The notes: generated from the letters alone by a model not told the origin. A DNA stretch of 64,000 nt from Tannockella sp964372125 (GCA_964372125.1 CAYJPL010000004.1:1-64000); one strand, 5' to 3'; shown: positions 37,077-46,053, numbered from the stretch's first letter. Translations and numbers: made by a program.

Positions 37077-37104
37077 TTGACATTATTTTGATACATATTA
37101 TAAT
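37077..37104 (+). promoter_or_regulatory. Promoter of the T-box/argCJB operon
   Basis: TTGACA (37077-37082) and TATAAT (37099-37104) are 16 bp apart, both matching consensus. The start would be near 37111. The remaining 36922-37076 stretch toward argG is AT-rich, with no structure I can support. Confidence 0.8.
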
Positions 37105-37110
37105 TTAATA

Positions 37111-37335
37111 AACTTGATGACTAAAAGAGTATTTTATATTGTCGGTATAGCGAGCTAATGATGGTGGAAGATTAGCCTTTATATATAAAAGAAGCGCATT
37201 TAGGAAAGGGAAGTGGGAAACTAGTATCACTTCTGGGTTATCGCCCTTATCGATAGAGAGGACATATAGAAAATATGTGTCAACTAGAGTGGTACCGCGG
37301 ATTATTTCGTCTCTTTTATAAGAGGCGTTTTTTTA
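37111..37335 (+). promoter_or_regulatory. T-box riboswitch, apparent arginine (CGC) specifier
   Basis: Stem I begins CTAAA (37121-37125) pairing with TTTAG (37199-37203). The specifier loop has the AGTA motif on its 5' side and GAAGCGCA on its 3' side, placing CGC (37195-37197, Arg) just before the conserved purine. The upper stem TTTTATAT/ATATAAAA leads to the AGCGAGC and GATGGTGGAAG motifs. The T-box bulge sequence is AGAGTGGTACCGCGG (37286-37300), with TGGT complementary to an ACCA tRNA end. The competing terminator is CGTCTCTT/AAGAGGCG plus a T run (37309-37335). Uncharged tRNA-Arg would allow read-through into argC. Confidence 0.93.
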
Positions 37336-37355
37336 TTATAAGGAGGGGTTTATAA

Positions 37356-38393
37356 ATGATTAAAGTAGGGATTTTTGGTGCAACTGGATACGGTGGGTGT
37401 GAATTAGTGCGATTTTTATTAAATCATCCAAATGTAGAAATAAAATGGGTGTCGTCTAGAACGTATGCTAGTCAAGAGTATAGTAGTGTTTATAAAAACT
37501 ATTTTACAATTCTTGATCAAAAATGTGTTGATGAAGATTTAGAGAAACACATTGATAATGTGGATGTTATTTTCTTTGCAACACCACAGGGAGTTTGTGC
37601 TAGCCATATTTCAAAAGAAATACTTCAAAAAGTTAAAGTTATAGATTTAAGTGCAGATTTTCGATTGTCTAGTAAAGAAGTATATGAATATTGGTATGGT
37701 ATTGAGCATCCAACACATGACTTAGTAAATTATGCAACCTACGGATTATCTGAAATATATCGTGATCAAATTAAAGATTCATCACTTGTTGCAAACCCGG
37801 GTTGTTACACAACGTGTGCAATTACATCATTATATCCACTAGTAAAAGCCGGATTAATTGATGCTAGCACAATCATAGTTGATGGGAAAAGTGGTGTTAC
37901 CGGTGCTGGTAGAAGTGCAAAAGTTGATAACCTTTATTGTGAGGTAAATGAATCAATAAAAGCATACGGCGTTACAAATCATCGACATACACCAGAAATT
38001 GAAGAACAATTATCATCAGTCTTAGATACACAAATTATGATTAACTTTACACCACACTTAGTTCCTATGAATCGAGGAATCATTACTACAAGTTACGCAG
38101 CACTTAAACCAAATGTAACGAATGGTGATATTGATTTAGCATATAAAATGTTTGAAAATGATCCATTTGTTCGTGTCTTAAAAAAAGGCGTACTTCCAGA
38201 AACAAGAAATGTAAAAGGAAGTAATTATATAGATATCAATTATGTAATTGATAATCGTACAAACCGCATTGTGGTACTAAGTTGTTTAGATAATTTAGTA
38301 AAAGGCGCAGCAGGCCAAGCAATTCAAAACATGAATATAATGTTTGGTATTGAAGAAACAAAAGGATTGGAACTTGTTCCAGTTGTATTATAA
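37356..38393 (+). CDS. argC: N-acetyl-gamma-glutamyl-phosphate reductase
   Basis: 345 residues. It has the NADP-binding start GIFGATGYGGCELVRFL, the catalytic cysteine in ANPGCYTTCAI near residue 149, and GKSGVTGAGRSAK. It reduces N-acetylglutamyl phosphate to the semialdehyde. It is the first gene of argC-argJ-argB, 10 and 0 nt apart, under the T-box. AAGGAGGGG precedes the start. Confidence 0.95.
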   Translation: MIKVGIFGATGYGGCELVRFLLNHPNVEIKWVSSRTYASQEYSSVYKNYFTILDQKCVDEDLEKHIDNVDVIFFATPQGVCASHISKEILQKVKVIDLSADFRLSSKEVYEYWYGIEHPTHDLVNYATYGLSEIYRDQIKDSSLVANPGCYTTCAITSLYPLVKAGLIDASTIIVDGKSGVTGAGRSAKVDNLYCEVNESIKAYGVTNHRHTPEIEEQLSSVLDTQIMINFTPHLVPMNRGIITTSYAALKPNVTNGDIDLAYKMFENDPFVRVLKKGVLPETRNVKGSNYIDINYVIDNRTNRIVVLSCLDNLVKGAAGQAIQNMNIMFGIEETKGLELVPVVL

Positions 38394-38402
38394 GGGGGAT
38401 AT

Positions 38403-39626
38403 ATGGAAATAATTAAGGATGGAAGTATTACAACACCAATAGGATTTTATGGTGCTGGTGATAACATTGGAATAAAAAAAATAAAGAAAGACCTAGCGAT
38501 TATATATTCTGACTGTGACGCTGTAGTTGCTGGTACTTTTACTACAAATGTTGTAAAAGCAGCACCTGTTACCTACGATCAACATATAGTTGATAACTAC
38601 GAAACTGTTCGTGCGATCGCTATTAATAGTGGTGTTGCAAATGCATGTACTGGTAATTTAGGAGAACAAAACAACTTAGAATTTGCGAAAATAGTTGCTA
38701 AAAAACTATCAATCAAACAAACTGAAGTACTAATTTGTTCAACTGGTGTCATTGGAAAACAATTACCGATGGAATGCTTTGATACGGGTGTAAAAAAAGT
38801 AGTTGATCAACTAAAGAATACAAGCGATGCTGGCATTGATGTCGCAAATGCAATATTAACAACAGATACTAGTTCAAAACATATAGCAGTAAAAATCGAT
38901 ATCGGTGGAAAAGATGTACTAATCGGTGGCTGTACTAAAGGTTCAGGGATGATTCATCCAAACATGGCAACGATGCTTGGATTTATTACATCTGATATCA
39001 ATATTAGTCAAGATATGCTTAAAAAAGCTTTGAAAGATACAGTTGATACATCATTTAATATGATATCTGTAGACCGTGATACTTCAACAAATGATACTGT
39101 ACTAATGATGGCAAGTAAAAAAGCAAATAATCCAATAATCGACTGTGAGGGTCATGAATATAATAAATTTGTCGATGCATTATGCTACGTTAATACATTT
39201 CTTGCAAAGAAAATTGCTGAAGATGGTGAAGGTGCAACTAAGCTCCTTGAAGTACAAGTACATAACGCAGATAACATTGAAGATGCAAGAAAAATCGCAA
39301 AAAGCGTTGTTACATCACCTTTAGTAAAAACTGCAGTATATGGTAATGATGCAAACTGGGGAAGAATATTATGTGCTATGGGTTATTCTTCTGTATTATT
39401 TGATCCAAATAAAGTTAAACTTACTATTGAAAGCGAACATGGTAGTATTGATATCGTAGAAAATGGAATGGCATTAGAATATAGTGAAGAAGTGGCTACA
39501 AAAATATTATCTGGTAAATATGTAAAAGCTATTATTAATATTTATTCAGGAAACAAAAGCGCAACTGCTTGGGGTTGTGACTTATCATATGATTACATTA
39601 AAATAAACGCGGACTATCGTTCATAA
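38403..39626 (+). CDS. argJ: Glutamate N-acetyltransferase / ornithine acetyltransferase
   Basis: 407 residues. It carries the self-cleavage region GSGMIHPNMATMLGF, where the chain is cut before Thr to make alpha and beta subunits. An N-terminal region with AGTFTTNVVKAAPV and INSGVANACTG is also typical. ArgJ recycles the acetyl group from acetylornithine to glutamate, and bifunctional forms also use acetyl-CoA. No argA or argE is in the window, consistent with the cyclic pathway. Its stop overlaps argB by 1 nt. Confidence 0.95.
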   Translation: MEIIKDGSITTPIGFYGAGDNIGIKKIKKDLAIIYSDCDAVVAGTFTTNVVKAAPVTYDQHIVDNYETVRAIAINSGVANACTGNLGEQNNLEFAKIVAKKLSIKQTEVLICSTGVIGKQLPMECFDTGVKKVVDQLKNTSDAGIDVANAILTTDTSSKHIAVKIDIGGKDVLIGGCTKGSGMIHPNMATMLGFITSDINISQDMLKKALKDTVDTSFNMISVDRDTSTNDTVLMMASKKANNPIIDCEGHEYNKFVDALCYVNTFLAKKIAEDGEGATKLLEVQVHNADNIEDARKIAKSVVTSPLVKTAVYGNDANWGRILCAMGYSSVLFDPNKVKLTIESEHGSIDIVENGMALEYSEEVATKILSGKYVKAIINIYSGNKSATAWGCDLSYDYIKINADYRS

Positions 39627-40495
39627 TGTATACTAAAGAAATAAATAAAGCCCAAGTATTAGTAGATGCATTAAGCTATATTCATAAATTCCAAGGAGAT
39701 ATCGTTGTTATTAAGTATGGTGGAAGTGCCATGACAAATGAAGTAATAAAGCACAGTGTTTTAAAAGATATAGCAGTTTTAAAATCAGTTGGTATGAGAC
39801 CAGTAATTGTTCACGGTGGTGGTAAAGATATTAACACATGGTTAGAAAAAGTTGAAATTGCACCGAACTTCAAAAATGGATTACGCGTTACCGATGCAAA
39901 GACATTAGAAGTAGCTGAAATGGTTTTATCTGGAAAAGTAAATAAAGGATTAGTTGCTCAAATGGAACAAATTGGTACTCATGCTGTTGGATTGTCAGGA
40001 AAAGATGGTAATATGATTACTGTTAAAAAGAGTCAACCAAATGGTGATGATATCGGTTTTGTTGGCGAAATCGAATCAATTGATGACGATTTAATATTAA
40101 CACTTTTAGACAAAGGTTATACTCCTGTTATATCAACAATCGGCTTAGACAAAAAATACAATGCTTATAATATAAATGCAGATGATGTTGCCACTGCAAT
40201 CGCAAGAAAATTAAAAGCAAAAAAACTGGTTTTCTTAACAGATATCGAAGGAGTACTAGAAGATCCAAGTAACCCAAGTACTTTAATTACATCAATTACA
40301 CCATCAATTGCTAAAAACTTACTTGAAAGTGGTATAATTAGTGGTGGAATGATACCAAAAATTAACAATTGTTTAGATGCAGTTGCTAATGGGGTAGGTA
40401 GAGTGCATATATTAGATGGTAGACTAGAACATAGTATTCTAATAGAAATCTTTACTACTAGTGGTATAGGTACAGTAATACATCAAGGTAAATAA
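39626..40495 (+). CDS. argB: Acetylglutamate kinase
   Basis: 289 residues of the amino-acid kinase family. Features are VVIKYGGSAM, the glycine loop VIVHGGGKDIN, and NADDVATAIARKLKAKKLVFLTDIEGV. It phosphorylates N-acetylglutamate. The length and N-terminal extension leave arginine feedback inhibition possible but unproven. It is the last intact gene of the T-box operon, and no argD follows directly. Confidence 0.95.
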   Translation: MYTKEINKAQVLVDALSYIHKFQGDIVVIKYGGSAMTNEVIKHSVLKDIAVLKSVGMRPVIVHGGGKDINTWLEKVEIAPNFKNGLRVTDAKTLEVAEMVLSGKVNKGLVAQMEQIGTHAVGLSGKDGNMITVKKSQPNGDDIGFVGEIESIDDDLILTLLDKGYTPVISTIGLDKKYNAYNINADDVATAIARKLKAKKLVFLTDIEGVLEDPSNPSTLITSITPSIAKNLLESGIISGGMIPKINNCLDAVANGVGRVHILDGRLEHSILIEIFTTSGIGTVIHQGK

Positions 40496-40500
40496 AGGAA

Positions 40501-40756
40501 ATTATGTAGAAGCTATTGAAATGATTGTAGAACGTCGAAGTGTTCGTAAATAGAAGTCATAAATTGTAAATATTGAGGATATTAATAAAATCATGGGTTA
40601 ATTTTCAAATCACAAAGTTTACTTTTGTAGTAGCGTGGAAATTATAATAAAATTGCTAAGAATGGAATTGCTGCAATTATTACTTATGGATATCCCGATG
40701 AAGTAGTTTCTAAAACACCAAGAAAATCGATTGAAAAAATTACAAGATTTATATAA
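40501..40756 (+). pseudogene. Decayed nitroreductase-family remnant
   Basis: About 250 bp remain of a gene that is normally about 500-600 bp. The 5' piece translates as VEAIEMIVERRSVRK, the FMN-binding start of nitroreductases, then hits in-frame stops. The 3' piece encodes IAKNGIAAIITYGYPDE and ends PRKSIEKITRF, the usual C-terminus, in a different frame. The middle is deleted and the start codon is broken. An AAAGGA site and a terminator still flank it. This fills the otherwise gene-free 40496-40875 stretch. Confidence 0.8.
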
Positions 40757-40785
40757 AGAACTCATTAAGAGTTCTTTATATATAA
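40755..40785 (+). terminator. Terminator after the nitroreductase remnant / argB
   Basis: AAAGAACTC (40755-40763) pairs with GAGTTCTTT (40769-40777), followed by an AT-rich tract. It now closes the argCJB transcript. Confidence 0.7.
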
Positions 40786-40875
40786 TAATGTATAAAGTAT
40801 TTATATATTTATCTTAATTAAATTGAAAAAATACTTTTAATTTGGTAAAATCTTATCAATAAAAAGGAGTGTAAT

Positions 40876-41712
40876 ATGGAGATTAAATTTACGAAAATGG
40901 AGGGGTTGGGTAACGATTACGTATATTTTGATGGCATTAATCAAGATATACCATTGGATCCAACATTTATCAGTAAAGTTAGTAATCGCCACATTGGTGT
41001 TGGAAGCGATGGAATTATTGTCATCTTAAAATCTGATATATATGATTTCAAGATGAGAATGTTTAATGCTGACGGTAGCGAAGCAATGATGTGTGGCAAT
41101 GGGGTACGTTGTTTTGCGAAATTCTGTTATGACCATAAGTTAACGCAAAATAAAATTATTAATGTTGAAACTAAAGCGGGTCTTCGTGTTGTGGAATTAT
41201 TGTTTGATGGAAGTGAAGTAATCGGCGCTACTGTAGATATGCAAGAACCAATCTTTGAAACAAAAGAAATTCCATGTATATATAAGTCAGATACAGTAAT
41301 TGATCAAACCATAACAGTAGGTGGAAAAAATTACAATATCACTGCACTTTCAATGGGAAATCCACACGCTGTAACTTTTGTGGATACATTAGAATTTGAT
41401 ATAGAAGCAATTGGACCATTATTTGAAAATCATCCAATGTTTCCAAACTCAGTAAATACAGAGTTTGTTCAAGTAATTAATGATTCATACGTGAAAATGC
41501 GAGTTTGGGAACGTGGTTCTGGAGAAACTCAGGCATGTGGTACTGGTGCATGTGCTGTAATGGTAGCATGTCACGCGCTGGGTTATTGTAAAAATAAGGT
41601 GACTGTAAATTTACTTGGTGGTGATTTAATCATAGAGTATCGTGGTAATAATATATTCATGACTGGACCTGCTAAAAATTCATTTGAAGGAATACTAAAT
41701 TATACAAAATAG
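40876..41712 (+). CDS. dapF: Diaminopimelate epimerase
   Basis: 278 residues. It has the N-terminal KMEGLGNDYVYFD, the first catalytic cysteine in MMCGNGVRCFAKF near residue 73, and the second in GETQACGTGACAVM near residue 221. It converts LL- to meso-diaminopimelate for peptidoglycan and lysine. It is the first gene of the cluster dapF-dapH-deacetylase-aminotransferase, all on one strand with short gaps. Confidence 0.95.
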   Translation: MEIKFTKMEGLGNDYVYFDGINQDIPLDPTFISKVSNRHIGVGSDGIIVILKSDIYDFKMRMFNADGSEAMMCGNGVRCFAKFCYDHKLTQNKIINVETKAGLRVVELLFDGSEVIGATVDMQEPIFETKEIPCIYKSDTVIDQTITVGGKNYNITALSMGNPHAVTFVDTLEFDIEAIGPLFENHPMFPNSVNTEFVQVINDSYVKMRVWERGSGETQACGTGACAVMVACHALGYCKNKVTVNLLGGDLIIEYRGNNIFMTGPAKNSFEGILNYTK

Positions 41713-41751
41713 AGGAGAAACTACATATAGATGTAGTGTGTAAAAAATATG
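41712..41751 (+). promoter_or_regulatory. Unusual dapH translation start: hairpin between Shine-Dalgarno and ATG
   Basis: GAGGAG (41712-41717) is 31 nt from the ATG at 41749. Between them ACTACAT (41720-41726) pairs with ATGTAGT (41731-41737). Folding removes 18 nt and leaves an effective spacing of about 13 nt. No alternative in-frame start exists downstream of the in-frame TAG at 41734. Confidence 0.6.
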
Positions 41752-42453
41752 TTACAAGATGCAATGGAAATTATTAAATATATTGGTGAAGCTACTAAAA
41801 AAACACCAGTAAAAGTTTATGTGAATGGTGTCAACTTACCATCAGATGGTAAATGCCAAGTTTTCGGAACAAGTGATAGTCGTGTTTTAATCGGTGATAT
41901 TCAAGATGTAGAAAACTACCTAACAACAAACAATGAAAACATTACTGATTCACACATTGAATATGATCGTCGTAATAGTGCTATTCCACTATTAGACACA
42001 ACAAAAATCAATGCTCGTATTGAACCAGGTACATTTATTCGTGATCAAGTACACATTGGAGACAATGCTGTAATTATGATGGGAGCTGTTATTAACATTG
42101 GTGCTAGTATCGGTGATGGAACTATGATTGATATGGGTGTAGTTATGGGCGGTAGAGCCACTGTTGGAAATCGTTGCCATATTGGTGCTGGTGCTGTTTT
42201 AGCTGGTGTTATTGAACCACCAAGTGCATCACCAGTAATCGTGGAAGACGATGTAGTTATCGGTGCAAATGCAGTTGTTATTGAAGGTGTTCGTATCGGA
42301 AAAGGTGCAGTAGTTGGTGCTGGATCAATCGTTACTCAAGATGTTCCTGCAGGGGCAGTAGTTGTAGGAAATCCTGCTAGAATAGTGAAGGATCAAAAAG
42401 ATTCTCAGACAGAAGATAAAACACAATTAATGGATGATTTACGTAAACTATAG
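41749..42453 (+). CDS. dapH: 2,3,4,5-tetrahydropyridine-2,6-dicarboxylate N-acetyltransferase
   Basis: 234 residues. The N-terminal domain has AMEIIKYIGEATKKTPVKVY and ending DRRNSAIPLLD. A left-handed beta helix of hexapeptide repeats (about 90-210) includes RIEPGTFIRDQVHIGDNAVI and GAGAVLAGVIEPPSA. The start aligns with B. subtilis DapH. It acetylates tetrahydrodipicolinate, committing this organism to the acetyl branch of DAP synthesis rather than the succinyl or dehydrogenase branches. Confidence 0.94.
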   Translation: MLQDAMEIIKYIGEATKKTPVKVYVNGVNLPSDGKCQVFGTSDSRVLIGDIQDVENYLTTNNENITDSHIEYDRRNSAIPLLDTTKINARIEPGTFIRDQVHIGDNAVIMMGAVINIGASIGDGTMIDMGVVMGGRATVGNRCHIGAGAVLAGVIEPPSASPVIVEDDVVIGANAVVIEGVRIGKGAVVGAGSIVTQDVPAGAVVVGNPARIVKDQKDSQTEDKTQLMDDLRKL

Positions 42454-42463
42454 GAGCAATAAT

Positions 42464-43591
42464 ATGTGTCAAGAAATGAAAAAATGGCGTCAAGATTTAC
42501 ACAAGATACCTGAACTTGGACTTGTAGAATTTAAAACAACCAAATACCTATTTAATGAACTTACAAAAATGGGTTATAAACCAGTTTCATTACTTGATAC
42601 TGGTTTATATGTTTATATTGATAATGGTAAAGATCATACAATTGCATTTAGAAGTGATATAGATGCATTAGAAATTGAAGAAAAAAACAATGTCGAATAT
42701 GCTTCAACATTTCCAGGTTTCATGCATGCTTGTGGTCATGATGGTCATATGGCTACATTACTAGGATTCGCAAAGAAAATATCTACAAGAAAAGATGATT
42801 TCGATTATAATTTCTTATTATTATTTCAACCAGCAGAAGAATCACCAGGCGGGGCAGCATTAGTTGTAAAAACAGGAATATTAAATCAGTTTAATGTAAA
42901 AGCAATATTCGGAATGCATTTAATGCCTTTTTATAAAGAGGGTACTATTGCATGTAAGAGTGGTCCTTTAATGGCACAAAATGGTGAAATAGATATAAAA
43001 ATAGTTGGTAAAACAGCACATGCCGGACTATATCACCAAGGAGTGGATAGCATCGTAATTTCAAGTCAACTAATTAGTCAATACCAAACGATTATTAGTA
43101 GATTAGTTTCTCCATTTGATCCAATCGTATTGCATTTAGGAAAAATCAATGGTGGAAGTGCTAGAAACATCGTTGCTGATCATGTTGAAATCAATGGAAC
43201 TTTACGCGCGTTTAGCGAAATTACATTTATGAAAGTAGTAAATGCAATGGAATCGATTAATAAAAACCTTGAGGATACATATCAGTGCACAATTGAATTT
43301 AGTTGTCCACCAATGTATCCACCAGTTATTAACGATGACAATCTATACGAAAAATTCAAAGCCTTAACAGATGATACATTCATTGAAATAAAAGAACCAT
43401 TCATGTTAGCCGAAGATTTTTCATTTTACCAAAAAGAGATACCAGGAATATTCTTCTACTTAGGAACAAATTCTAAAAAACATAGTAGTGGATTGCATAC
43501 AGAAACATTTGATTTTAATGAAGAAGTATTAGAAAAAGGTGTTGATATGTTTTATAGCATCGCAAAAAATATTAAATTGGGGGACTTGTAA
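42464..43591 (+). CDS. dapL: N-acetyldiaminopimelate deacetylase (M20 family)
   Basis: 375 residues from the ATG at 42464 after TAGGAG; an earlier in-frame ATG (42434) overlaps dapH. It shows the M20 features RQDLHKIPELGLVEF, MHACGHDGHMATLLG and the catalytic PAEESPGGA, then the dimerisation domain. Family members in dap clusters remove the acetyl group from N-acetyl-LL-DAP. The placement between dapH and the aminotransferase makes this assignment firmer than sequence alone would. It overlaps the next gene by 1 nt. Confidence 0.88.
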   Translation: MCQEMKKWRQDLHKIPELGLVEFKTTKYLFNELTKMGYKPVSLLDTGLYVYIDNGKDHTIAFRSDIDALEIEEKNNVEYASTFPGFMHACGHDGHMATLLGFAKKISTRKDDFDYNFLLLFQPAEESPGGAALVVKTGILNQFNVKAIFGMHLMPFYKEGTIACKSGPLMAQNGEIDIKIVGKTAHAGLYHQGVDSIVISSQLISQYQTIISRLVSPFDPIVLHLGKINGGSARNIVADHVEINGTLRAFSEITFMKVVNAMESINKNLEDTYQCTIEFSCPPMYPPVINDDNLYEKFKALTDDTFIEIKEPFMLAEDFSFYQKEIPGIFFYLGTNSKKHSSGLHTETFDFNEEVLEKGVDMFYSIAKNIKLGDL

Positions 43592-44766
43592 TGGATTATT
43601 TTAATCAAAGTAAAGAAGTGTTTATGTCAGCATACGGGCGTTATGATATAACAATAGAGCGTGGACAAGGGGTATACTTATACGATACTGATAATAAAGA
43701 ATATTTGGATTTTTATTCAGGAATTGGTGTAAATGCATTAGGTTATAATAATGCTATATATCTTAAAAATATGACTGAACAATTACATAAGGTAATGCAT
43801 ATTTCTAATTATTTTAATTCTCCTTCTGCTATAGAAGCAGCAAAACTTCTAAAAGAAATTACAGAATTAGATAAAGTTTTCTTGTGCAATTCAGGAACTG
43901 AGGCAACTGAAGGGGCACTTAAGCTTGCTAGAAAGTATTATTATTTAAAAAACAACTGCGCAGATAGTGAAATAATTTCACTTCAAAAATCATTTCATGG
44001 AAGAAGCACAGGTTCTATTCGTTTAACAGGAAATGAAAACTACCAACGTGCTTTTGGTCCTTTAATTGAAGGTGTAAAACACGCTACAATTAATGATTTA
44101 GAGAGTGTTGTATCGTTAGTTAATAAGAAAACTGCGGCTATCATTGTTGAGGTAATACAAGGTGAAGGTGGACTGATGTCATGTACCACAGAATTTTTAC
44201 AAGGAATTAGAAAGTTATGTGATGATAATGATATTGTGTTCATTATTGATGAAGTACAAACGGGCATGGCTCGAACTGGAAAATGGATGGCATATCAACA
44301 TGCTAATATTAAGCCAGACATCGTGTGCCTTGCAAAAGGAATCGGTGGTGGTTTCCCTGTTGGGGCAATGGTTGCAAACAATAAAGTTGGATCAGCTCTT
44401 CAACCTGGAGATCATGGAACAACTTATGGCGGAAACCCATTAGCTGGTATGGCGGTTGCATCTGTACTACAAATCGCAAAAGATACAAATTTACTAGACC
44501 ATGTAAACGATGTATCAAATTATTTTACAATGAAATTAGATGAACTTGTTGAAAAGTATGATTCTATTCTTGAACGCAGAGGGTACGGACTAATGCAAGG
44601 ATTAGTATTTGATCATCCTATTGCACAATATATAAAATCCGCTCAAGAAAATGGGTTACTATTTGTAAGTGCGGGACCAAATATTATTAGAATGTTACCA
44701 CCATTAGTTATTGATAAAAAACATGTTGACCAAGCAATAAAAATCATCGAAAAAATTATTAAATAA
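43591..44766 (+). CDS. argD: Class III aminotransferase: acetylornithine / N-acetyl-DAP aminotransferase
   Basis: 391 residues, ArgD-like fold type I. It has FYSGIGVNALGY, LCNSGTEATEGALKLARKYY, the PLP aspartate in FIIDEVQTGMARTGKW and the Schiff-base lysine in IVCLAKGIGGGFPVGAM. It lies in the dap cluster, where an N-acetyl-DAP aminotransferase is needed. It is also the only ArgD-like enzyme in the window, and the argCJB operon lacks one. E. coli ArgD is known to serve both pathways, so dual function is likely. Confidence 0.85.
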   Translation: MDYFNQSKEVFMSAYGRYDITIERGQGVYLYDTDNKEYLDFYSGIGVNALGYNNAIYLKNMTEQLHKVMHISNYFNSPSAIEAAKLLKEITELDKVFLCNSGTEATEGALKLARKYYYLKNNCADSEIISLQKSFHGRSTGSIRLTGNENYQRAFGPLIEGVKHATINDLESVVSLVNKKTAAIIVEVIQGEGGLMSCTTEFLQGIRKLCDDNDIVFIIDEVQTGMARTGKWMAYQHANIKPDIVCLAKGIGGGFPVGAMVANNKVGSALQPGDHGTTYGGNPLAGMAVASVLQIAKDTNLLDHVNDVSNYFTMKLDELVEKYDSILERRGYGLMQGLVFDHPIAQYIKSAQENGLLFVSAGPNIIRMLPPLVIDKKHVDQAIKIIEKIIK

Positions 44767-44862
44767 TACTCTTTATTAGATGATTTGATAATTAATATTT
44801 TCTACTAATTTTTTATAAACTATGTTATACTATATAGGTAATGTAAAAATAGGAGGTTAGTT

Positions 44863-45069
44863 ATGGATATTCTTTCAATAGTATTGGGTGTTCTTGTTGG
44901 TGCGGTTGCTGGTTTTTTTGGATCTCGTTACATGTTCAAAAAACAATTACGTAAAAATCCACCAATTAATGAAAAAATGATTCGTGCAATGTTTATGGAA
45001 ATGGGTAGAAAACCTAGTGAACCACAAATTAAAAGAATCATGAATAACATTAACTCACAATATAAATAA
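44863..45069 (+). CDS. UPF0154 family membrane protein (YneF-like)
   Basis: 68 residues. One N-terminal membrane helix (about 4-24) is followed by the family signature LRKNPPINEKMIRAMFMEMGRKPSE. Function is unknown. The family is near-universal in Bacillota and Mollicutes. AGGAGG precedes the ATG. Its terminator was the target of the IS30 insertion. Confidence 0.92.
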   Translation: MDILSIVLGVLVGAVAGFFGSRYMFKKQLRKNPPINEKMIRAMFMEMGRKPSEPQIKRIMNNINSQYK

Positions 45070-45086
45070 TAAACATTTATAGAAAA

Positions 45087-45117
45087 AAGACACAGCATAT
45101 GCTGTGTCTCTTTTTTC
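45087..45117 (+). terminator. Terminator of the yneF-like gene, left copy of the 23-bp target duplication
   Basis: The palindrome GACACAGCATATGCTGTGTC (45089-45108) is followed by CTTTTTT. Positions 45087-45109 are repeated exactly at 46135-46157 on the other side of the insertion element. Confidence 0.85.
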
Positions 45118-45135
45118 AAATTTCAACCGCACCAC
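45115..45135 (+). repeat. Left terminal inverted repeat of the IS30 element
   Basis: Begins TTCAAATTTCAACCGCACC. It matches the complement of 46108-46128 with two differences. Confidence 0.85.
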
Positions 45136-45136
45136 T

Positions 45137-46051
45137 TTATATATAATTTGATTCTACAATATACGGAGAATCATAGTCAAATATTTTCCTTGGCATATTG
45201 TTTATTTTATACGCTATATCTTCTAAATATTGTTGTTCAATTTGATACAATGATTTCCCTTTTGGTATGAATCTTCGTACCAATGAATTAATTTGTTCAT
45301 TCGTTCCTCTTTGGAACGAACAATACGGATCACACTTATAGAGTTTTACTCCTATAGTCTTTGCACATATTCCTAATGCTTTAAATTCATTTCCGTTATC
45401 TGTTGTTATACTTTTTACAGTAATATTATTCTCTTTTATATACTTATGAATTAAGTTATTGATATAGTATTCATTTTTTGCTTCTGCTTTTATTAAATGA
45501 ATCACTCTAGTACATCGATCTACTATGGAAATAATGGATGCATATTCATTTCTTTTTCCTATTATAGAATCGATTTCTAGATGTCCTATTTCATCACGTA
45601 ATTCATACTTCTTAGGGCGTAAACGTATTGGTAGTACCGTTTTATTATCAATATTCCATAACATATGCTGCATCATGCCCGAACTCTTTTTTCTTTTTCT
45701 TCTTTTATAGCACATGTTATTTGGTTTAATATCTAACTTTCCTTCATTAATCCAACGATAGACCGTTTGATGTGATACATAAGGTTTATTTGGATGATAC
45801 TTCTTAAAACGTTGAATACATACACTAATTGACTTAATACGCCAATCATAGTTCGTTTGTAAGTAATCAATAAAAAATGAATATTTACTATAAATATCAA
45901 TATGTCTCTTTTTATAGTACTTATTTTTGTATCTAGAGACTGTTGAGTGAGAGATATCTAGACGTCTACCCACTTCTCTCATCGATAAACCAATTGATAG
46001 CAGTGTATCAATTTGGACTTTCTTTTTTTCTATTAATTGTTTATAATTCAT
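45137..46051 (-). CDS. IS30 family transposase
   Basis: 304 residues. An N-terminal helix-turn-helix (SMREVGRRLDISHSTVSRYK, residues 23-42) and a second HTH (about 88-110, SHQTVYRWI) bind the ends. The catalytic triad is intact: D161 (LEIDSIIG), D218 (TTDNGNEF) and E252 (RGTNEQINSLVRR), with the 33-residue D-E spacing of IS30. The frame is uninterrupted, so the element may be active. Its start region lies in a terminator/hairpin arrangement that limits expression from outside promoters. Confidence 0.93.
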   Translation of the reverse strand: MNYKQLIEKKKVQIDTLLSIGLSMREVGRRLDISHSTVSRYKNKYYKKRHIDIYSKYSFFIDYLQTNYDWRIKSISVCIQRFKKYHPNKPYVSHQTVYRWINEGKLDIKPNNMCYKRRKRKKSSGMMQHMLWNIDNKTVLPIRLRPKKYELRDEIGHLEIDSIIGKRNEYASIISIVDRCTRVIHLIKAEAKNEYYINNLIHKYIKENNITVKSITTDNGNEFKALGICAKTIGVKLYKCDPYCSFQRGTNEQINSLVRRFIPKGKSLYQIEQQYLEDIAYKINNMPRKIFDYDSPYIVESNYI

Positions 46052-46053
46052 AA

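Noticed and set aside
40501..40756. A small functional gene between argB and dapF
   Set aside because: No uninterrupted frame; both nitroreductase ends are present but in different frames with a missing centre.
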